From Neptuniibacter sp. (GTDB taxonomy: Bacteria > Pseudomonadota > Gammaproteobacteria > Pseudomonadales > Balneatricaceae), in assembly GCF_024231755.1 (NCBI RefSeq), contig NZ_JAAEQH010000061.1:1-37761 (forward strand): a stretch of DNA of 37,761 bases. Reading direction: 5' to 3'. The position numbers and the translations under genes are program-made. The notes below the pieces were generated by a model. It ran no database searches, had not been told where the DNA came from, and saw nothing but the letters and a program-made list of their open reading frames with translations. Below, piece by piece: positions 6,619 to 15,909 of the stretch; position 1 is the first letter of the stretch, and every line of letters starts with the position of its first letter.

Positions 6619-8637
6619 ATGAAATCTTCTATATTTTGTAAGCATGGTTTTAAAACCAACGCACTAGCTGCCGCTGTAGCTTTGATTAGCCATGGTGGTT
6701 TTGCATGGGCAGATGATACTGATACTCGGGGTGATAAAAGCGGCCAGAATCTGGAAATGATTTATGTTGTTGGTCAGGCTACCGGTGGTATTGATCAATT
6801 AATTACGCTTGAAGATATTGAAAAGTTACAAGCAAATAATCTGGATGATCTGTTTAAAGTAGATGCAACAGTGAGTGCTGGCGGGCCTGTAGGATTAGGT
6901 CAAAAAGTATATTTACGCAACGTCGGTGAAGATGCGCTGAATATCTCAATTGATGGTGCTGAAGTGGCAGCAGGTATTTTCCATCACTCGGGCCGTGTTT
7001 TGATTGAGCCTGAGTTACTGAAACAGGTTGAGATTGAGGCTGGTACCGCAACAGCAACGGCAGGCCCAGGCGCTTTAGGTGGTGCTATCCGGTTTACCAC
7101 CAAAGATCCTGAAGACTTACTGCGTGGTTCTGAAAATTTTGGCGCTTTGCTGAAAAGCACTTATTACTCTAATGGTGATGGCGTTAAGAACAGTGTAAGT
7201 GTTTATGGTCGAGACTCAGGCGGTGTAATTAGCGGTCTGGCAAGCTTCATTCATTCAGATCAGGATGATCTGGAAGATGCTGATGGGAATTTATTGACGG
7301 GTACAGAAGCAGAGCGTCAGTTGGGTTATTTGAAGCTGGTCGCTAATGTATCTGAAGAGCACTACCTTTCCTTGAGCTACGAGCAACTGGAAGAGGAGGG
7401 GGATATTCATATGCGCCCTGAGTGGATTGGTGGTCCGAGGAATCCGCTTTTCCCAATCGAAGGCTCGCGTGACACGTTTACCTTCAATTACGGATTTGAT
7501 TCTATTGATAATGAGTTGATTGATCTTTCGATCAATGCCTATCGCACAGAATCAGAGCAGTACCGTGATGAGGAAGACGTCTGGGGATCAGTTGAAACAT
7601 CTGGGGTAACAATCAAGAACAAAAGTGACATTGGCAATCATGAATTGATTGTTGGTGCCAGCTATCGAAAAGACGATGGTGCGCTGACTTACCCATACTA
7701 TTCGCCTACATACCCGGGTGGTGACACCGAATCGGGTAAAGTTAAAGGTTTCTTTGTACAGGATATTGTAGAAGTTACCGATGAACTAACCCTGTCTGCT
7801 GGCCTGCGTTACGATGATTACGATTTAACTGATTGGCAGGATCATGAATTCAGCGATAGTGCCGTTTCTCCAAATATCAGTGTTAACTATGAGCTAACAG
7901 ATAGTTTGCACTTTAGCGCAGGTTATGCAGAAGCGATCCGTGGCGTTGAAATTGTGGATTCTTATAGAATCGAAGCTTACAACAATAGTCCAGATCTTGA
8001 AGCGGAAGAGGCTCACACTTTTGAGCTAGGTCTGGATTATTATGCTGATGATTTCCATGTGGCGCTAAGCGCTTATAGGACGACTATCGAAAACCCATTT
8101 GGGAATAACTATGTTGGCCGCTCTCTATACATTGTCAATTTGGACGAAGACCTAGAAACCGATGGTTTTTATCTTAATGCTGATTATCAACTGGGTGCGT
8201 TAACAGCTAAAGCCAGCTTGCATATTGCAGATACTGAAGCAGATGGTGAAATTGCTACGCGTTATGAATATGGCTCTAATGCCAATAGCATCGGCGATAC
8301 ATTGGCGCTTACCCTTGATTATGCGTTTAACAATAACTTGAGCGTTGGTTGGACAGCTGAATTTGTTAAAGGTATCTCAGAGTTTGAAATTGATGCTTAT
8401 GGCGAGAAAATCACTGCTAAAAAACCAGGATATGGAACACATGATGTTTACCTGAAATGGGTTGGTCTTGAGCAGGATCGTTTAACATTGAGCCTGACTG
8501 TGAAGAACCTGTTTGATAAGCAGTACCTGAGTCATGCAAGCACTGCTGACTGGACGGGTAATCCTGGCTACAGCATGATCAAAGGTCACGATGAGCCAGG
8601 TCGCGATGTTTATGTCACTGCTTCTTATCAGTTCTAA
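6619..8637 (+). CDS. TonB-dependent receptor A, heme-receptor-like
   Basis: Outer-membrane receptor of 672 residues: signal peptide ending near AWA (residue 31), candidate TonB box EMIYVVG (46-52), plug to about 165, then the barrel ending in Phe (ASYQF). The plug stretch LGGAIRFTTKDPEDLL is the pattern of the heme/hemoglobin receptor family. However, the FRAP and NPxL boxes of true heme receptors are degenerate (IRGVEIVDSY and NNSPDLEAEE). His122-His123 in the plug is kept in the paralogue at 20371. The ligand is therefore probably not simply heme; metal or a metal chelate is suggested by the neighbours. It lies downstream of kinase A with its own promoter. The ribosome site is weak. Confidence 0.9.
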   Translation: MKSSIFCKHGFKTNALAAAVALISHGGFAWADDTDTRGDKSGQNLEMIYVVGQATGGIDQLITLEDIEKLQANNLDDLFKVDATVSAGGPVGLGQKVYLRNVGEDALNISIDGAEVAAGIFHHSGRVLIEPELLKQVEIEAGTATATAGPGALGGAIRFTTKDPEDLLRGSENFGALLKSTYYSNGDGVKNSVSVYGRDSGGVISGLASFIHSDQDDLEDADGNLLTGTEAERQLGYLKLVANVSEEHYLSLSYEQLEEEGDIHMRPEWIGGPRNPLFPIEGSRDTFTFNYGFDSIDNELIDLSINAYRTESEQYRDEEDVWGSVETSGVTIKNKSDIGNHELIVGASYRKDDGALTYPYYSPTYPGGDTESGKVKGFFVQDIVEVTDELTLSAGLRYDDYDLTDWQDHEFSDSAVSPNISVNYELTDSLHFSAGYAEAIRGVEIVDSYRIEAYNNSPDLEAEEAHTFELGLDYYADDFHVALSAYRTTIENPFGNNYVGRSLYIVNLDEDLETDGFYLNADYQLGALTAKASLHIADTEADGEIATRYEYGSNANSIGDTLALTLDYAFNNNLSVGWTAEFVKGISEFEIDAYGEKITAKKPGYGTHDVYLKWVGLEQDRLTLSLTVKNLFDKQYLSHASTADWTGNPGYSMIKGHDEPGRDVYVTASYQF

Positions 8638-8766
8638 ACCTGATGCTGGGAGTCTGTCTGTGATGGTTGGCAGATAGGCTTTGAGTGCGGAGTTTTTGAG
8701 CCTTCGTTAGCGTAGGAGCATAAGTTTCATTGGCTTTCCGGGTCCGCCCCCTTACGGACCTTGATT

Positions 8767-8797
8767 AGCCCCGTCGGCAATGCTGATGGGGCTTTTC
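8767..8797 (+). terminator. Terminator after receptor A
   Basis: AGCCCCGTC pairs with GATGGGGCT around GGCAATGCT and is followed by TTTTC, about 130 bp after the receptor A stop. A separate hairpin just upstream (8741-8760) has no T tract. Confidence 0.75.
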
Positions 8798-8881
8798 TAT
8801 TCTCAAGCTATATTTCACTGCCTTGGATGAGTCTTGTTAAAGGGCTGTATTTCGTCTAATTAGGTGCCCATAAAACCAAAT

Positions 8882-8921
8882 GTAAAGATTATTGCAATCA
8901 ATAACCATTAGCATTTATATT
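8882..8921 (+). promoter_or_regulatory. Half GTAAA box and -10 before the siderophore receptor
   Basis: AAATGTAAAGATTATTG contains one good GTAAA half-site (8882-8886), 66 bp before the start codon and 29 bp before TATATT (8916-8921). The upstream half-site at the usual spacing is missing (AAAAC). Confidence 0.35.
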
Positions 8922-8952
8922 CCATGCGAATTAAAAATAGGAAGGGACATAG

Positions 8953-11019
8953 ATGTTTCGTTATTCATATTTATCCGCATGCATTGCTGCGGTTTCGATA
9001 GCTCAAGCTTCAGTTGCAGCGGATGCGGAGGTATTGGACTCAGAAAAGATTACTGTTGTCGCTACTGATGCTACCTCAAAGAAAATGCCTCTAGAACTTG
9101 ATGCGCAAGTCAGTAAAGTGGGGGCACCTGTTTCAGAATTACCCTATTCCGTTTCTATCATAGACCAAGAATTTATCAGTGAGACTGGCGCAAAAAGCAT
9201 TCAGGATGCGCTGCTGTACACTTCTGGAATCTATTCTGGCGCGTTTGGTATTGATACCCGCGTTGATTCAGCCAAAGTGCGAGGTGTTGATCCGCTTAAA
9301 TATCTTGATGGTCTTCGTTCCCATTACAGCTTTTACAACAATGTAAGACCAAGTACATATGCGCTGGAGCAGATTGAAGTTCTGAAAGGACCTTCATCCG
9401 TTCTTTATGGTCAAGGCTCAGTGGGTGGCATTTTGAATGCTGTTACGAAACGTCCGAAAGCTGAAGAGCAGGGCGAGTTTTGGGCGCAAGTGGGGTCTTT
9501 TGAGCGTAAACAGTTAGCTGCTGACTGGACTGGCGCTGTCGATAACGAAGGTAAAGTTCTGGTTCGTTTGGTCGCTTTAGCACGTGACAGTGGTACACAG
9601 GTTGACCATGTCGATGATGATGAATTGCTGTTTAGTCCATCTGTTACTTGGAAAGTCTCTGATGCAACAGAGCTAACTCTGCTGGCTAATTATCAGAAGC
9701 GTGAGGGTGGTATCACGGCTCAGTTCCTGCCAACACAAGGAACTTTGGAAGAAGGGCCTAAAGGTTATCTGTCTCCTTCTACTTATATCGGTGAGCCGGA
9801 TTGGGATCGTTATGATCGCGAGCAGCAGGCCTATACCGCAGAGATTAAGCATCAGTTTAATGATGCTTGGAGCCTTACTGCAGTAGCGCGATATGTTGAT
9901 GCTGAAACCAGTACGCGGGAGCATTGGGCTAACATTCCAGTACCTCCAGACGCTGATGGCAATATTGGTCGTACAATTTTCACCAGTGATAAAAGTACTC
10001 AGGGACTGAACTGGGATGCGCGTTTAAACGGGCAGTTAACGCTGGGTGAGACTTCACATAAAGTTCTTATTGGTGTGGATAGCCAAGATATTGAAACTGA
10101 TGAGTGGAATCGTTACTACGGGGCTTATGCGGGTACTCCTATTAATGCATATGATCCTGTTTATGGCAGCGTGGCGGCAATCCCAGCAGCGTCAATTACT
10201 GATCCAGCTTCAGTTACAACTGAGCAGTTAGGCTTTTATGTTGCGGATCATATTAACTGGGGCAATGTCGTTATCTCATTAGCCGCGCGTCACGATAAAG
10301 TGGACACAACTTCAGAAGGCTCATCTACGACCACCTCAAGCGCGACAACAGGTCATGCAGGCTTGATGTATCAGTTCGCATCGGGCATTTCGCCTTATGT
10401 GAGCTACTCGGAATCTTTCGAACCTAATACTGGAACAGATGGTACCCCTGCTAATAACTTGCTTGAGCCAACAGAGGGTGAGCAGACGGAATACGGCATT
10501 AAATACCTGTCCCCAGATAATAGCACCTCTATTACATTCGCATACTTTTATATTGAGCAACTGAATAGAGTGACCAATGGAGTAACCCCTGGAGGGGTTC
10601 AGCAGGTTGGTGCTGAAATTGATGGCTGGGAACTGGAAGTAAGGAAAAACTGGAATCAGCTAAGTGTACTGTTCAATTATTCTGATTTGGACGCAAAAGA
10701 TGTTAATGGAGGTCGTTTACCGTACCTGGCTGAAAGACAGTCTTCTATCTGGACAAGTTATAAGTTTGGTAACGGTTTCCGCAGCGGCTTAGGTGTCCGT
10801 TATGTTAGCAACAATGTTGGTTGGGGCGGTTCCCCGGTTGTTGATGGCGTTACTTTGGTTGATGCGATGGTTGGCTACGAAACTGCAAATTGGGATTTCA
10901 CTGCAGATGTGAAAAACCTGGGTGATAAAACCTACGTTTCTTGGTGCCGATACGCATCCGCAGACTGTGGGTTCGGCGAAGAGCTGAATGCTACTTTGAA
11001 TGCCCGTTACAAATTCTGA
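8953..11019 (+). CDS. TonB-dependent siderophore receptor
   Basis: Outer-membrane receptor of 688 residues of the FhuA/FpvA-like siderophore class. Signal peptide ends SVA near residue 22; candidate TonB box KITVVAT (33-39). The plug contains SIQDALLYTSGIYSG and EQIEVLKGPSSVLYGQGS followed by GGILNAVTKRP, all typical of ferric-siderophore receptors. The barrel ends with Phe (NARYKF). AGGAAGGG precedes the ATG. It differs in family from receptors A and B of this island and has no paralogue here. It is followed by a strong terminator and then the PepSY protein, whose family often works with ferric-siderophore uptake. The substrate siderophore cannot be named; no siderophore synthesis genes are in the window. 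Confidence 0.93.
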   Translation: MFRYSYLSACIAAVSIAQASVAADAEVLDSEKITVVATDATSKKMPLELDAQVSKVGAPVSELPYSVSIIDQEFISETGAKSIQDALLYTSGIYSGAFGIDTRVDSAKVRGVDPLKYLDGLRSHYSFYNNVRPSTYALEQIEVLKGPSSVLYGQGSVGGILNAVTKRPKAEEQGEFWAQVGSFERKQLAADWTGAVDNEGKVLVRLVALARDSGTQVDHVDDDELLFSPSVTWKVSDATELTLLANYQKREGGITAQFLPTQGTLEEGPKGYLSPSTYIGEPDWDRYDREQQAYTAEIKHQFNDAWSLTAVARYVDAETSTREHWANIPVPPDADGNIGRTIFTSDKSTQGLNWDARLNGQLTLGETSHKVLIGVDSQDIETDEWNRYYGAYAGTPINAYDPVYGSVAAIPAASITDPASVTTEQLGFYVADHINWGNVVISLAARHDKVDTTSEGSSTTTSSATTGHAGLMYQFASGISPYVSYSESFEPNTGTDGTPANNLLEPTEGEQTEYGIKYLSPDNSTSITFAYFYIEQLNRVTNGVTPGGVQQVGAEIDGWELEVRKNWNQLSVLFNYSDLDAKDVNGGRLPYLAERQSSIWTSYKFGNGFRSGLGVRYVSNNVGWGGSPVVDGVTLVDAMVGYETANWDFTADVKNLGDKTYVSWCRYASADCGFGEELNATLNARYKF

Positions 11020-11039
11020 TTTTTTCTAAATAAGAATTT

Positions 11040-11073
11040 AGCCCTGCCTAACCCCTTCAGGTAGGGCTTTTTT
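11040..11073 (+). terminator. Terminator after the siderophore receptor
   Basis: AGCCCTGCCT pairs with AGGTAGGGCT (one mismatch) and is followed by TTTTTT. It ends only 24 bp before the PepSY-A start, so PepSY-A expression must rely on read-through or a very short promoter. Confidence 0.85.
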
Positions 11074-11096
11074 GCGTTAAGTCTTTGGTAAATCTA

Positions 11097-12815
11097 ATGA
11101 CAATCACAGTAGACAAAAAACCGTATGCCCCAACGGTATCAAATAAGAAAAAGAAACTTTCACGACAATATATAGCTTACCTAATTCACAGCTTCGTTGG
11201 ATTAAAGCTTACCTTACTGCTAGCGATAGTTCTGCTTACAGGTGCCTTGGCTGTTTTTCAGCAAGAGTTGGATTGGTTGATCTATCCAGAGATGAGAGCG
11301 GAAATTCAGGAGGATAGGCTAAATGCTGGAGAGCTGCTTGATCGCTTGCAAGCGGCTTATCCTAATAACGGAATGTTCTTTTTTCGGACCAGTGAAAATT
11401 ACCCCCACTTAAACGCTTATGCCCGTTTCATTGATGACAATGGAGGTTGGCGTCATGCCTGGATAGATCCATATTCCGGAGAGGTAAAAGGGGATACAGT
11501 TCTCCTATCAATAGGTCAATTCATTGGCTTCCTGCACGCTACACTTTTTTTACCTGCAGTGGGTAACAGTGTGGTAAATGCCTTGGGATTGTTCGTCTTA
11601 ATCTCTTTGGTCACAGGGATGCTGACGTTTCCAAAATTCTGGCGTTACTTCTTTCGTAAACCGCGAACCGGCAACCTGAGAGTCTTTCTTGGGGATTTAC
11701 ACAAACTGATTGGATTATGGAGTTTATGGATCGTTCTTGTGATTGGGATCACAGGAAGCTGGTGGTTCTATCAGGATCCTTTTGTAAAGTATTTTGGTGC
11801 GCCAAGTAATGTCGAAGCCTACGAGCGTAAGCCCTTGTTATCTTATGACGATCTGGATTCTATAGGTGAATCAGGCACGCCGCAGATGCTACCAGTAAAA
11901 GAGATAGTAAACAGAGTGCAATCTGCATATCCGTCTATGCAAATCAATATTATTAATCCTCCTGAACATAATGCTGATCCATATGAAATTGTAGGTAATA
12001 GCGGTGAAGTGCTGCTAAGCGAATGGCGCGGTGATCGCATCATGGTCCATCCCTATAGTGGTGAAATTGTGGCTGCCTTCCTTGCAGACGACTTATTTAT
12101 GACGCAAAGAACGGATCTTGCGATGGCCCCTGTTCATTATGGAACTTGGGCTGAGCGCGGAGCTTGGGATCTTGTAGTTAAAGCTTTTTACTTTCTTGGC
12201 GGCCTGGCTATGACTTTTCTTGCAGTTAGTGGGTTGCTTATAAGCTACAAGCGATCAAAACGAGCTGTTCAAAAAGTAAAAAAACACTCTGCGCTGGTTC
12301 AAAAAATATCGTCAGGGTGGAATGTACTTAAGCCTTGGGGTGGGCCTATGGGAGTATTTAAGTACCTCAACTTTATAGCTTTGGCTGGAATTATGATGGG
12401 GACGGGGATAGCACTTACCCTGAGCAGCCAGGGAACGAAGGGGAGTGGTTTTGTATATAAAGAAAGAGAGCTTGGCCCATGGATGGTTTCAGCAAATGCT
12501 GTAGCTGGTTTGTTGGAGAAAGATCTGCCGCCAATCCGCGAAGGGGGGCAAACTAATCTCAATGTAACTTTAGATCGAGCGGCGTTAAATGAAATTAAAT
12601 TCATTTATGCGCGTGTAGGTAAGCCAAGGTCTTTGCGCGCTCCTGGTACCTTAATTCATGGGCCTGTTGGGGCAAAGCATGTGCATTTGAGGCTGCCTAG
12701 ATCATTAAAGGATGATAGTGAGCTTTGGATAACAGCTGTGACATGGGGAGGGGAGTCGTATCAGACTTCGTGGAGCTTAATGCCAGATGGAAAGGAGACA
12801 GTCGATGCGCGTTAA
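11097..12815 (+). CDS. PepSY-TM inner-membrane protein A, long form
   Basis: Inner-membrane protein of about 572 residues in the PepSY-associated TM family, which contains ferric-siderophore reductase candidates such as PiuB-type proteins. TM1 begins near residue 30 (HSFVGLKLTLLLAIVLLTGA); further TM segments occur around 155-180, 200-220 and 365-390, with PepSY-like loops between (AWIDPYSGEVKGDT and VHPYSGEIVAAF). Membrane-proximal His include LIHS, GFLHATLF, LHKL and APVHYGTW, candidate heme ligands in this family. An extra TM near 425-445 and a ~125-residue soluble C-terminal domain go beyond the short family members such as the one at 22456. ATG 11097 is chosen; a TTG at 11085 is also possible. 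It overlaps the next gene by 11 bp. Confidence 0.85.
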   Translation: MTITVDKKPYAPTVSNKKKKLSRQYIAYLIHSFVGLKLTLLLAIVLLTGALAVFQQELDWLIYPEMRAEIQEDRLNAGELLDRLQAAYPNNGMFFFRTSENYPHLNAYARFIDDNGGWRHAWIDPYSGEVKGDTVLLSIGQFIGFLHATLFLPAVGNSVVNALGLFVLISLVTGMLTFPKFWRYFFRKPRTGNLRVFLGDLHKLIGLWSLWIVLVIGITGSWWFYQDPFVKYFGAPSNVEAYERKPLLSYDDLDSIGESGTPQMLPVKEIVNRVQSAYPSMQINIINPPEHNADPYEIVGNSGEVLLSEWRGDRIMVHPYSGEIVAAFLADDLFMTQRTDLAMAPVHYGTWAERGAWDLVVKAFYFLGGLAMTFLAVSGLLISYKRSKRAVQKVKKHSALVQKISSGWNVLKPWGGPMGVFKYLNFIALAGIMMGTGIALTLSSQGTKGSGFVYKERELGPWMVSANAVAGLLEKDLPPIREGGQTNLNVTLDRAALNEIKFIYARVGKPRSLRAPGTLIHGPVGAKHVHLRLPRSLKDDSELWITAVTWGGESYQTSWSLMPDGKETVDAR

Positions 12816-13113
12816 TATCATTTGGGTGTTCTTGTTATTTTTTTCACTTCCAGTTTCAGCCCACAGTATTTTTATGGACTGTAAACAGGAGGGCGCAGAT
12901 GTGAGTTGTCTAGCCTCTTTTTCTGATGGTAGTTCGGCTGAAAATATCGCCTATGAGGTTCTCTCGTATGAGGATAAAGTTCTTCTTAAAGGTAGGACTG
13001 ATCTCAATTCTGGTTTTAAGTTTCCAGTCCCTGTGAATGATTACTACGTTCTACTGGATGCTGGTCCAGGCCATGTTGTTGATGTTGATATGACTGATAT
13101 ACACACCCCATAA
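12805..13113 (+). CDS. Small periplasmic protein A, N-terminal His, two Cys
   Basis: A 102-residue secreted protein. The ATG at 12805 has AAGGAG 8 bp upstream and removes a 6-residue charged extension; the signal peptide ends PVSA, giving a mature start HSIFMDC. It aligns with the protein at 24476: N-terminal His, Cys at the same place, a second Cys, FSDGSsA, and a final acidic stretch with GxGH/SGH (AGPGHVVDVDM versus SGHEFPVEVDY). Family not recognised. Both copies follow metal-uptake genes of their module, which suggests a small metal-binding or assembly partner of the PepSY/DUF4198 proteins. It is the last gene before a hairpin and the TonB operon promoter. Confidence 0.8.
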   Translation: MRVNIIWVFLLFFSLPVSAHSIFMDCKQEGADVSCLASFSDGSSAENIAYEVLSYEDKVLLKGRTDLNSGFKFPVPVNDYYVLLDAGPGHVVDVDMTDIHTP

Positions 13114-13122
13114 GTGGTTAAC

Positions 13123-13158
13123 ACCCCCATCTCTTGTTCAGAAGAGGTGGGGTATTTC
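13123..13158 (+). terminator. Probable terminator after module A
   Basis: ACCCCCATCTCTT pairs imperfectly with AAGAGGTGGGGT around GTTCAG, followed by a weak T-rich stretch (ATTTCTC). It separates module A from the TonB operon promoter. Confidence 0.5.
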
Positions 13159-13184
13159 TCATCTTCTGCGCTTTTCTGCTTTCT

Positions 13185-13232
13185 GTAAAAAATGTAAAGA
13201 GCGTTGAATATCACTAGAAAATAAAAGATAAT
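13185..13232 (+). promoter_or_regulatory. Promoter of the TonB operon, tandem GTAAA-N4-GTAAA box
   Basis: GTAAA-AAAT-GTAAA at 13185-13198 is the best copy of the shared box. GATAAT at 13227-13232 lies 28 bp downstream as -10, and the start codon 68 bp downstream. The Fur-like box 13224-13242 covers the -10. Confidence 0.6.
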
Positions 13233-13242
13233 CATTCTCATT
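13224..13242. promoter_or_regulatory. Fur box over the TonB operon -10
   Basis: AAAGATAATCATTCTCATT matches 17 of 19 positions of the classical Fur consensus AATGATAATCATTATCATT. It overlaps the predicted -10, as expected for Fur repression when iron is plentiful. Confidence 0.75.
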
Positions 13243-13266
13243 TTAATTATCAATGTACATAATCGT

Positions 13267-14025
13267 ATGCGCCTTAATTTATCTAAGCTGATTTTCGTAG
13301 GCTGTTTAACAAGCCTGGCTGGGCACGCTCATTCAAATGATTTAACGGCAGGCACCTCTAAAACCATTTCCATTCATCAGAAAGACAAGCAGTCGCAACA
13401 GCGGATAGATGCTGCAGATATAGCGATAAAGGAAGCTGTAGATGAGTATCTAAGTAATGAGCGCATTTCAGACGTAACCGAGGCATACAACCGACAGGTT
13501 AGCGCACTAATATCCTCGCAAGAACAAGAAATTGTTGATCTACAAGCTCAGATCGATTCGCTTGAAGAGACAGATCGCGCTGTTTTGCCAATGTTGAATC
13601 GCATGCTTGAAACCCTGGCTAAGTTTGTAGAAAAAGATACACCATTTCTATTAAGTGAGAGAGCAGAGCGGGTTGAGCGGTTGCGCAAGTTGTTGCTGCG
13701 CGCTGACGTTAGTGTTGCAGAAAAATACCGTCAACTGCTCGAGGCTTATTCTGTTGAAGTACAGTACGGACGTACTTTCGAAGCTTATCGTGGCGCAGTT
13801 CAAGCTAATGGTTTGCAGCAGGTGACTTTTCTTCGTTTAGGTCGTTCGGCTCTGTATTACCAATCTTTGGACGGTTTGCAGAGTTATTTGTGGCAACCGT
13901 CTGTTCAGTCATGGGAAATGCTTGGCGATAGTCAGAATTTGGTTGTGACTAAAGCTATTCAAGTTGCTCAACAACAGAAAGTGCCTACTTTGCTGAACCT
14001 TCCTTTGCCTGAGATGGAGCGATAA
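13267..14025 (+). CDS. DUF3450 periplasmic protein of TtpC-type TonB system
   Basis: Secreted protein of 252 residues: signal peptide ending about GHAHS (residues 1-23), then a long helical region (roughly 60-170) with heptad-like Leu/Ile and charged residues, then a compact C-terminal domain with YGRTFEAYRG and FLRLGRSALYYQS, the conserved core of DUF3450. In Vibrio and relatives a DUF3450 gene heads the operon for the TonB2 complex, followed by ttpC, exbB, exbD, tonB and a TPR gene, exactly as here. The function is presumed to be support of the TtpC/ExbB motor in the periplasm. No clear Shine-Dalgarno sequence precedes the ATG. The next gene starts 2 bp after the stop. Confidence 0.9.
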   Translation: MRLNLSKLIFVGCLTSLAGHAHSNDLTAGTSKTISIHQKDKQSQQRIDAADIAIKEAVDEYLSNERISDVTEAYNRQVSALISSQEQEIVDLQAQIDSLEETDRAVLPMLNRMLETLAKFVEKDTPFLLSERAERVERLRKLLLRADVSVAEKYRQLLEAYSVEVQYGRTFEAYRGAVQANGLQQVTFLRLGRSALYYQSLDGLQSYLWQPSVQSWEMLGDSQNLVVTKAIQVAQQQKVPTLLNLPLPEMER

Positions 14026-14027
14026 TA

Positions 14028-15401
14028 ATGTTAAAGAAAATTGCTCTGGGTCTTTCCCTGTCACTTGCTTCACTCTCATTACCTCTATGCTCCTCTCACG
14101 TGCTTGCTGAGACCGCGCCACTGCGAGGTCTATTAAATGATGTTAAGCAAATTAGCAATGCAGATTCTGAGTCCAACCGTAAGCGTGAAGCTGAGTTCAA
14201 TGCTGATCTGGGTCAGCAGAAACGAATGTTAGCTACAAGCAGGCAGCGTTTGCTTGCTGCAGAAGAAGAACAGGAAAACCTTAAGTCCCAATTCGACGAG
14301 AACGATTTGAAGCTCGCTGAGCTAGAGTCTCTGTTACAGCAGCGCTCAGGACAATTGGGTGAGGTTTTTGGGGTTGCTAAAGAGGTTGCGGCTGAGCTTA
14401 GTCCAATATTACTAGATTCAATGACAAGTGCAGATTATCCGAACCGTACGGATGAGCTTGCTTTTGCTGAATCAAAGCGTGTTCCTGAGTTGAAAGATCT
14501 GCAGAACCTCTGGTACCAGCTTCAGCTGGAGATGACTGCATCCGGCGAAATCAAACAATTTGAAACAGCTGTTACAGATATTAATGGCCTATCTGAAGAG
14601 ACAACAGTATTACGGGTTGGGCCTTTTGCAGCGGCGACCGCAGATGGGCGTTTCTTGGGCTGGGATCTGCAGCAGCAACAGCTAGCTGTATTACCAACAC
14701 AGCCAGGTCCTTCTTCTCAGCAGGATATGGCGCAGTATCAGCGTGGTGAGAATACAGATGTGCTGATTGACCCAAGTCGTGGCCAGTTATTTATGCTGCT
14801 GGACCGAATGCCAAAACTCAGCGAACGATTGCATCAGGGGGGCGAGGTTGGTTACCTGATTATCGGATTGGGAGTTATCGGTTTGTTAGTTGCTCTGTAT
14901 CAAATGCTGCGCATGACAATAACTGAACTTCAGGTGCGAAAGCAGCTGTCACAGCCCGCTCAGTTAGAAGACAACAATCCTTTGGGTCGTGTTTTGCAGG
15001 CTGTTAGCCATTCCGGTTTAGGTTTGGATCAGCTGGAGCTAAAAGTTGACGAAGTGATCCTGAAAGAACTTCCTAAAATTGAGCGTGGTCAGAGCATTAT
15101 CAAACTACTCGCTGCTGTAGCTCCGCTTCTAGGTCTTTTGGGGACAGTTGTGGGGATGATCGCTACATTCCAGAGTATTACGCTGTTTGGTACAAGTGAT
15201 CCTAAGTTAATGGCGGGTGGTATCTCACAGGCTTTGATGACAACGGTGCTAGGTCTGGTCGTAGCAATACCGCTACTTTTCTGTCATAGCTACTTGGCAG
15301 CAAAAAGCCGTCGCATTACCCAGTTACTCCAAGAAAAAAGCCTTGGTTTACTGTCTGTCGAGCCTCTAAAAGCGGATGAAAGAATTGCTGATGCTGCCTG
15401 A
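14028..15401 (+). CDS. ttpC: TtpC-like ExbB-family protein with periplasmic domain
   Basis: MotA/TolQ/ExbB-family protein of 457 residues. Signal sequence (1-27, ending VLA), periplasmic region 28-270 with a coiled coil around 45-105, TM1 about 275-297 (YLIIGLGVIGLLVALY), then the ExbB core with two TM segments from about 360 (APLLGLLGTVVGMIATF and MTTVLGLVVAIPLLF). This N-terminal extension distinguishes TtpC, a required extra part of the TonB2 complex of Vibrio, from ordinary ExbB (next gene). It is predicted to help convert proton-motive force into TonB movement for the island's receptors. The reading frame overlaps exbB by 26 bp. The symbol is given by analogy of domain order and gene order. 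Confidence 0.88.
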   Translation: MLKKIALGLSLSLASLSLPLCSSHVLAETAPLRGLLNDVKQISNADSESNRKREAEFNADLGQQKRMLATSRQRLLAAEEEQENLKSQFDENDLKLAELESLLQQRSGQLGEVFGVAKEVAAELSPILLDSMTSADYPNRTDELAFAESKRVPELKDLQNLWYQLQLEMTASGEIKQFETAVTDINGLSEETTVLRVGPFAAATADGRFLGWDLQQQQLAVLPTQPGPSSQQDMAQYQRGENTDVLIDPSRGQLFMLLDRMPKLSERLHQGGEVGYLIIGLGVIGLLVALYQMLRMTITELQVRKQLSQPAQLEDNNPLGRVLQAVSHSGLGLDQLELKVDEVILKELPKIERGQSIIKLLAAVAPLLGLLGTVVGMIATFQSITLFGTSDPKLMAGGISQALMTTVLGLVVAIPLLFCHSYLAAKSRRITQLLQEKSLGLLSVEPLKADERIADAA

Positions 15402-15909
15402 TATTTATGATTGGTTGTTTGCATTAGGGCAGTTTTTCCAGACAGGGGGCTGGGTTCTTTACCTGATTCTGGCTGTCAGCTTTCTAATGTTTACCCTCGT
15501 GTTGGAGCGAGTGAGTTTTCGGCTATGGAGCTACCCCAGACAGCGTAGTAATACACTTTCTTCAATGCGGAAGGAAAGCCTGCCAGCTAAAAGGCTAAGC
15601 CTTTTATGCGATCTTGATATGGCGTTATCAGATCAGTTTTCAATGATCAAAACACTAATCATGTTGTGCCCTTTGATTGGCTTGCTGGGCACCGTAACCG
15701 GGATGATTCAGGTGTTTGATAGTTTGGCTCTCTACGGTACTGGCAACCCACGGATGATGGCGGCTGGCGTAGCCAGTGCAACTTTCCCAACAATGACAGG
15801 CATGGCAGCTGCTGTTGCAGGGCTTCTATTTTATAACCGTTTGTCGCGCTGGTCTGAATCTGAGCGAAAGAATCTACGGTTGAGTTTAAATGAGGGCGTT
15901 TGCCAATGA
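15376..15909 (+). CDS. exbB: ExbB, TonB-complex proton channel
   Basis: ExbB-type protein of 177 residues with three TM segments: about 17-42 (GGWVLYLILAVSFLMFTLVLE), 92-115 (CPLIGLLGTVTGMIQVF) and 135-157 (ATFPTMTGMAAAVAGLLFY). The GLLGTVTGMI and GNPRMMAAGV motifs are standard. It is short compared with E. coli ExbB (244 residues), as usual for the ExbB of TonB2-type operons. ATG 15376 lies inside the ttpC end; ATG 15391 is an alternative start. With ExbD and TtpC it forms the inner-membrane motor. The stop overlaps the exbD start (ATGA). Confidence 0.93.
   Translation: MKELLMLPDIYDWLFALGQFFQTGGWVLYLILAVSFLMFTLVLERVSFRLWSYPRQRSNTLSSMRKESLPAKRLSLLCDLDMALSDQFSMIKTLIMLCPLIGLLGTVTGMIQVFDSLALYGTGNPRMMAAGVASATFPTMTGMAAAVAGLLFYNRLSRWSESERKNLRLSLNEGVCQ

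Larger units (their letters stand above)
8638..8952. other. Intergenic region between the two receptor genes
   Basis: Contains a hairpin GGTCCG-N8-CGGACC at 8741-8760, a terminator at 8767-8797, and the promoter half-box CAAATGTAAAG at 8877-8887. No open frame with a ribosome site was seen. Confidence 0.7.
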
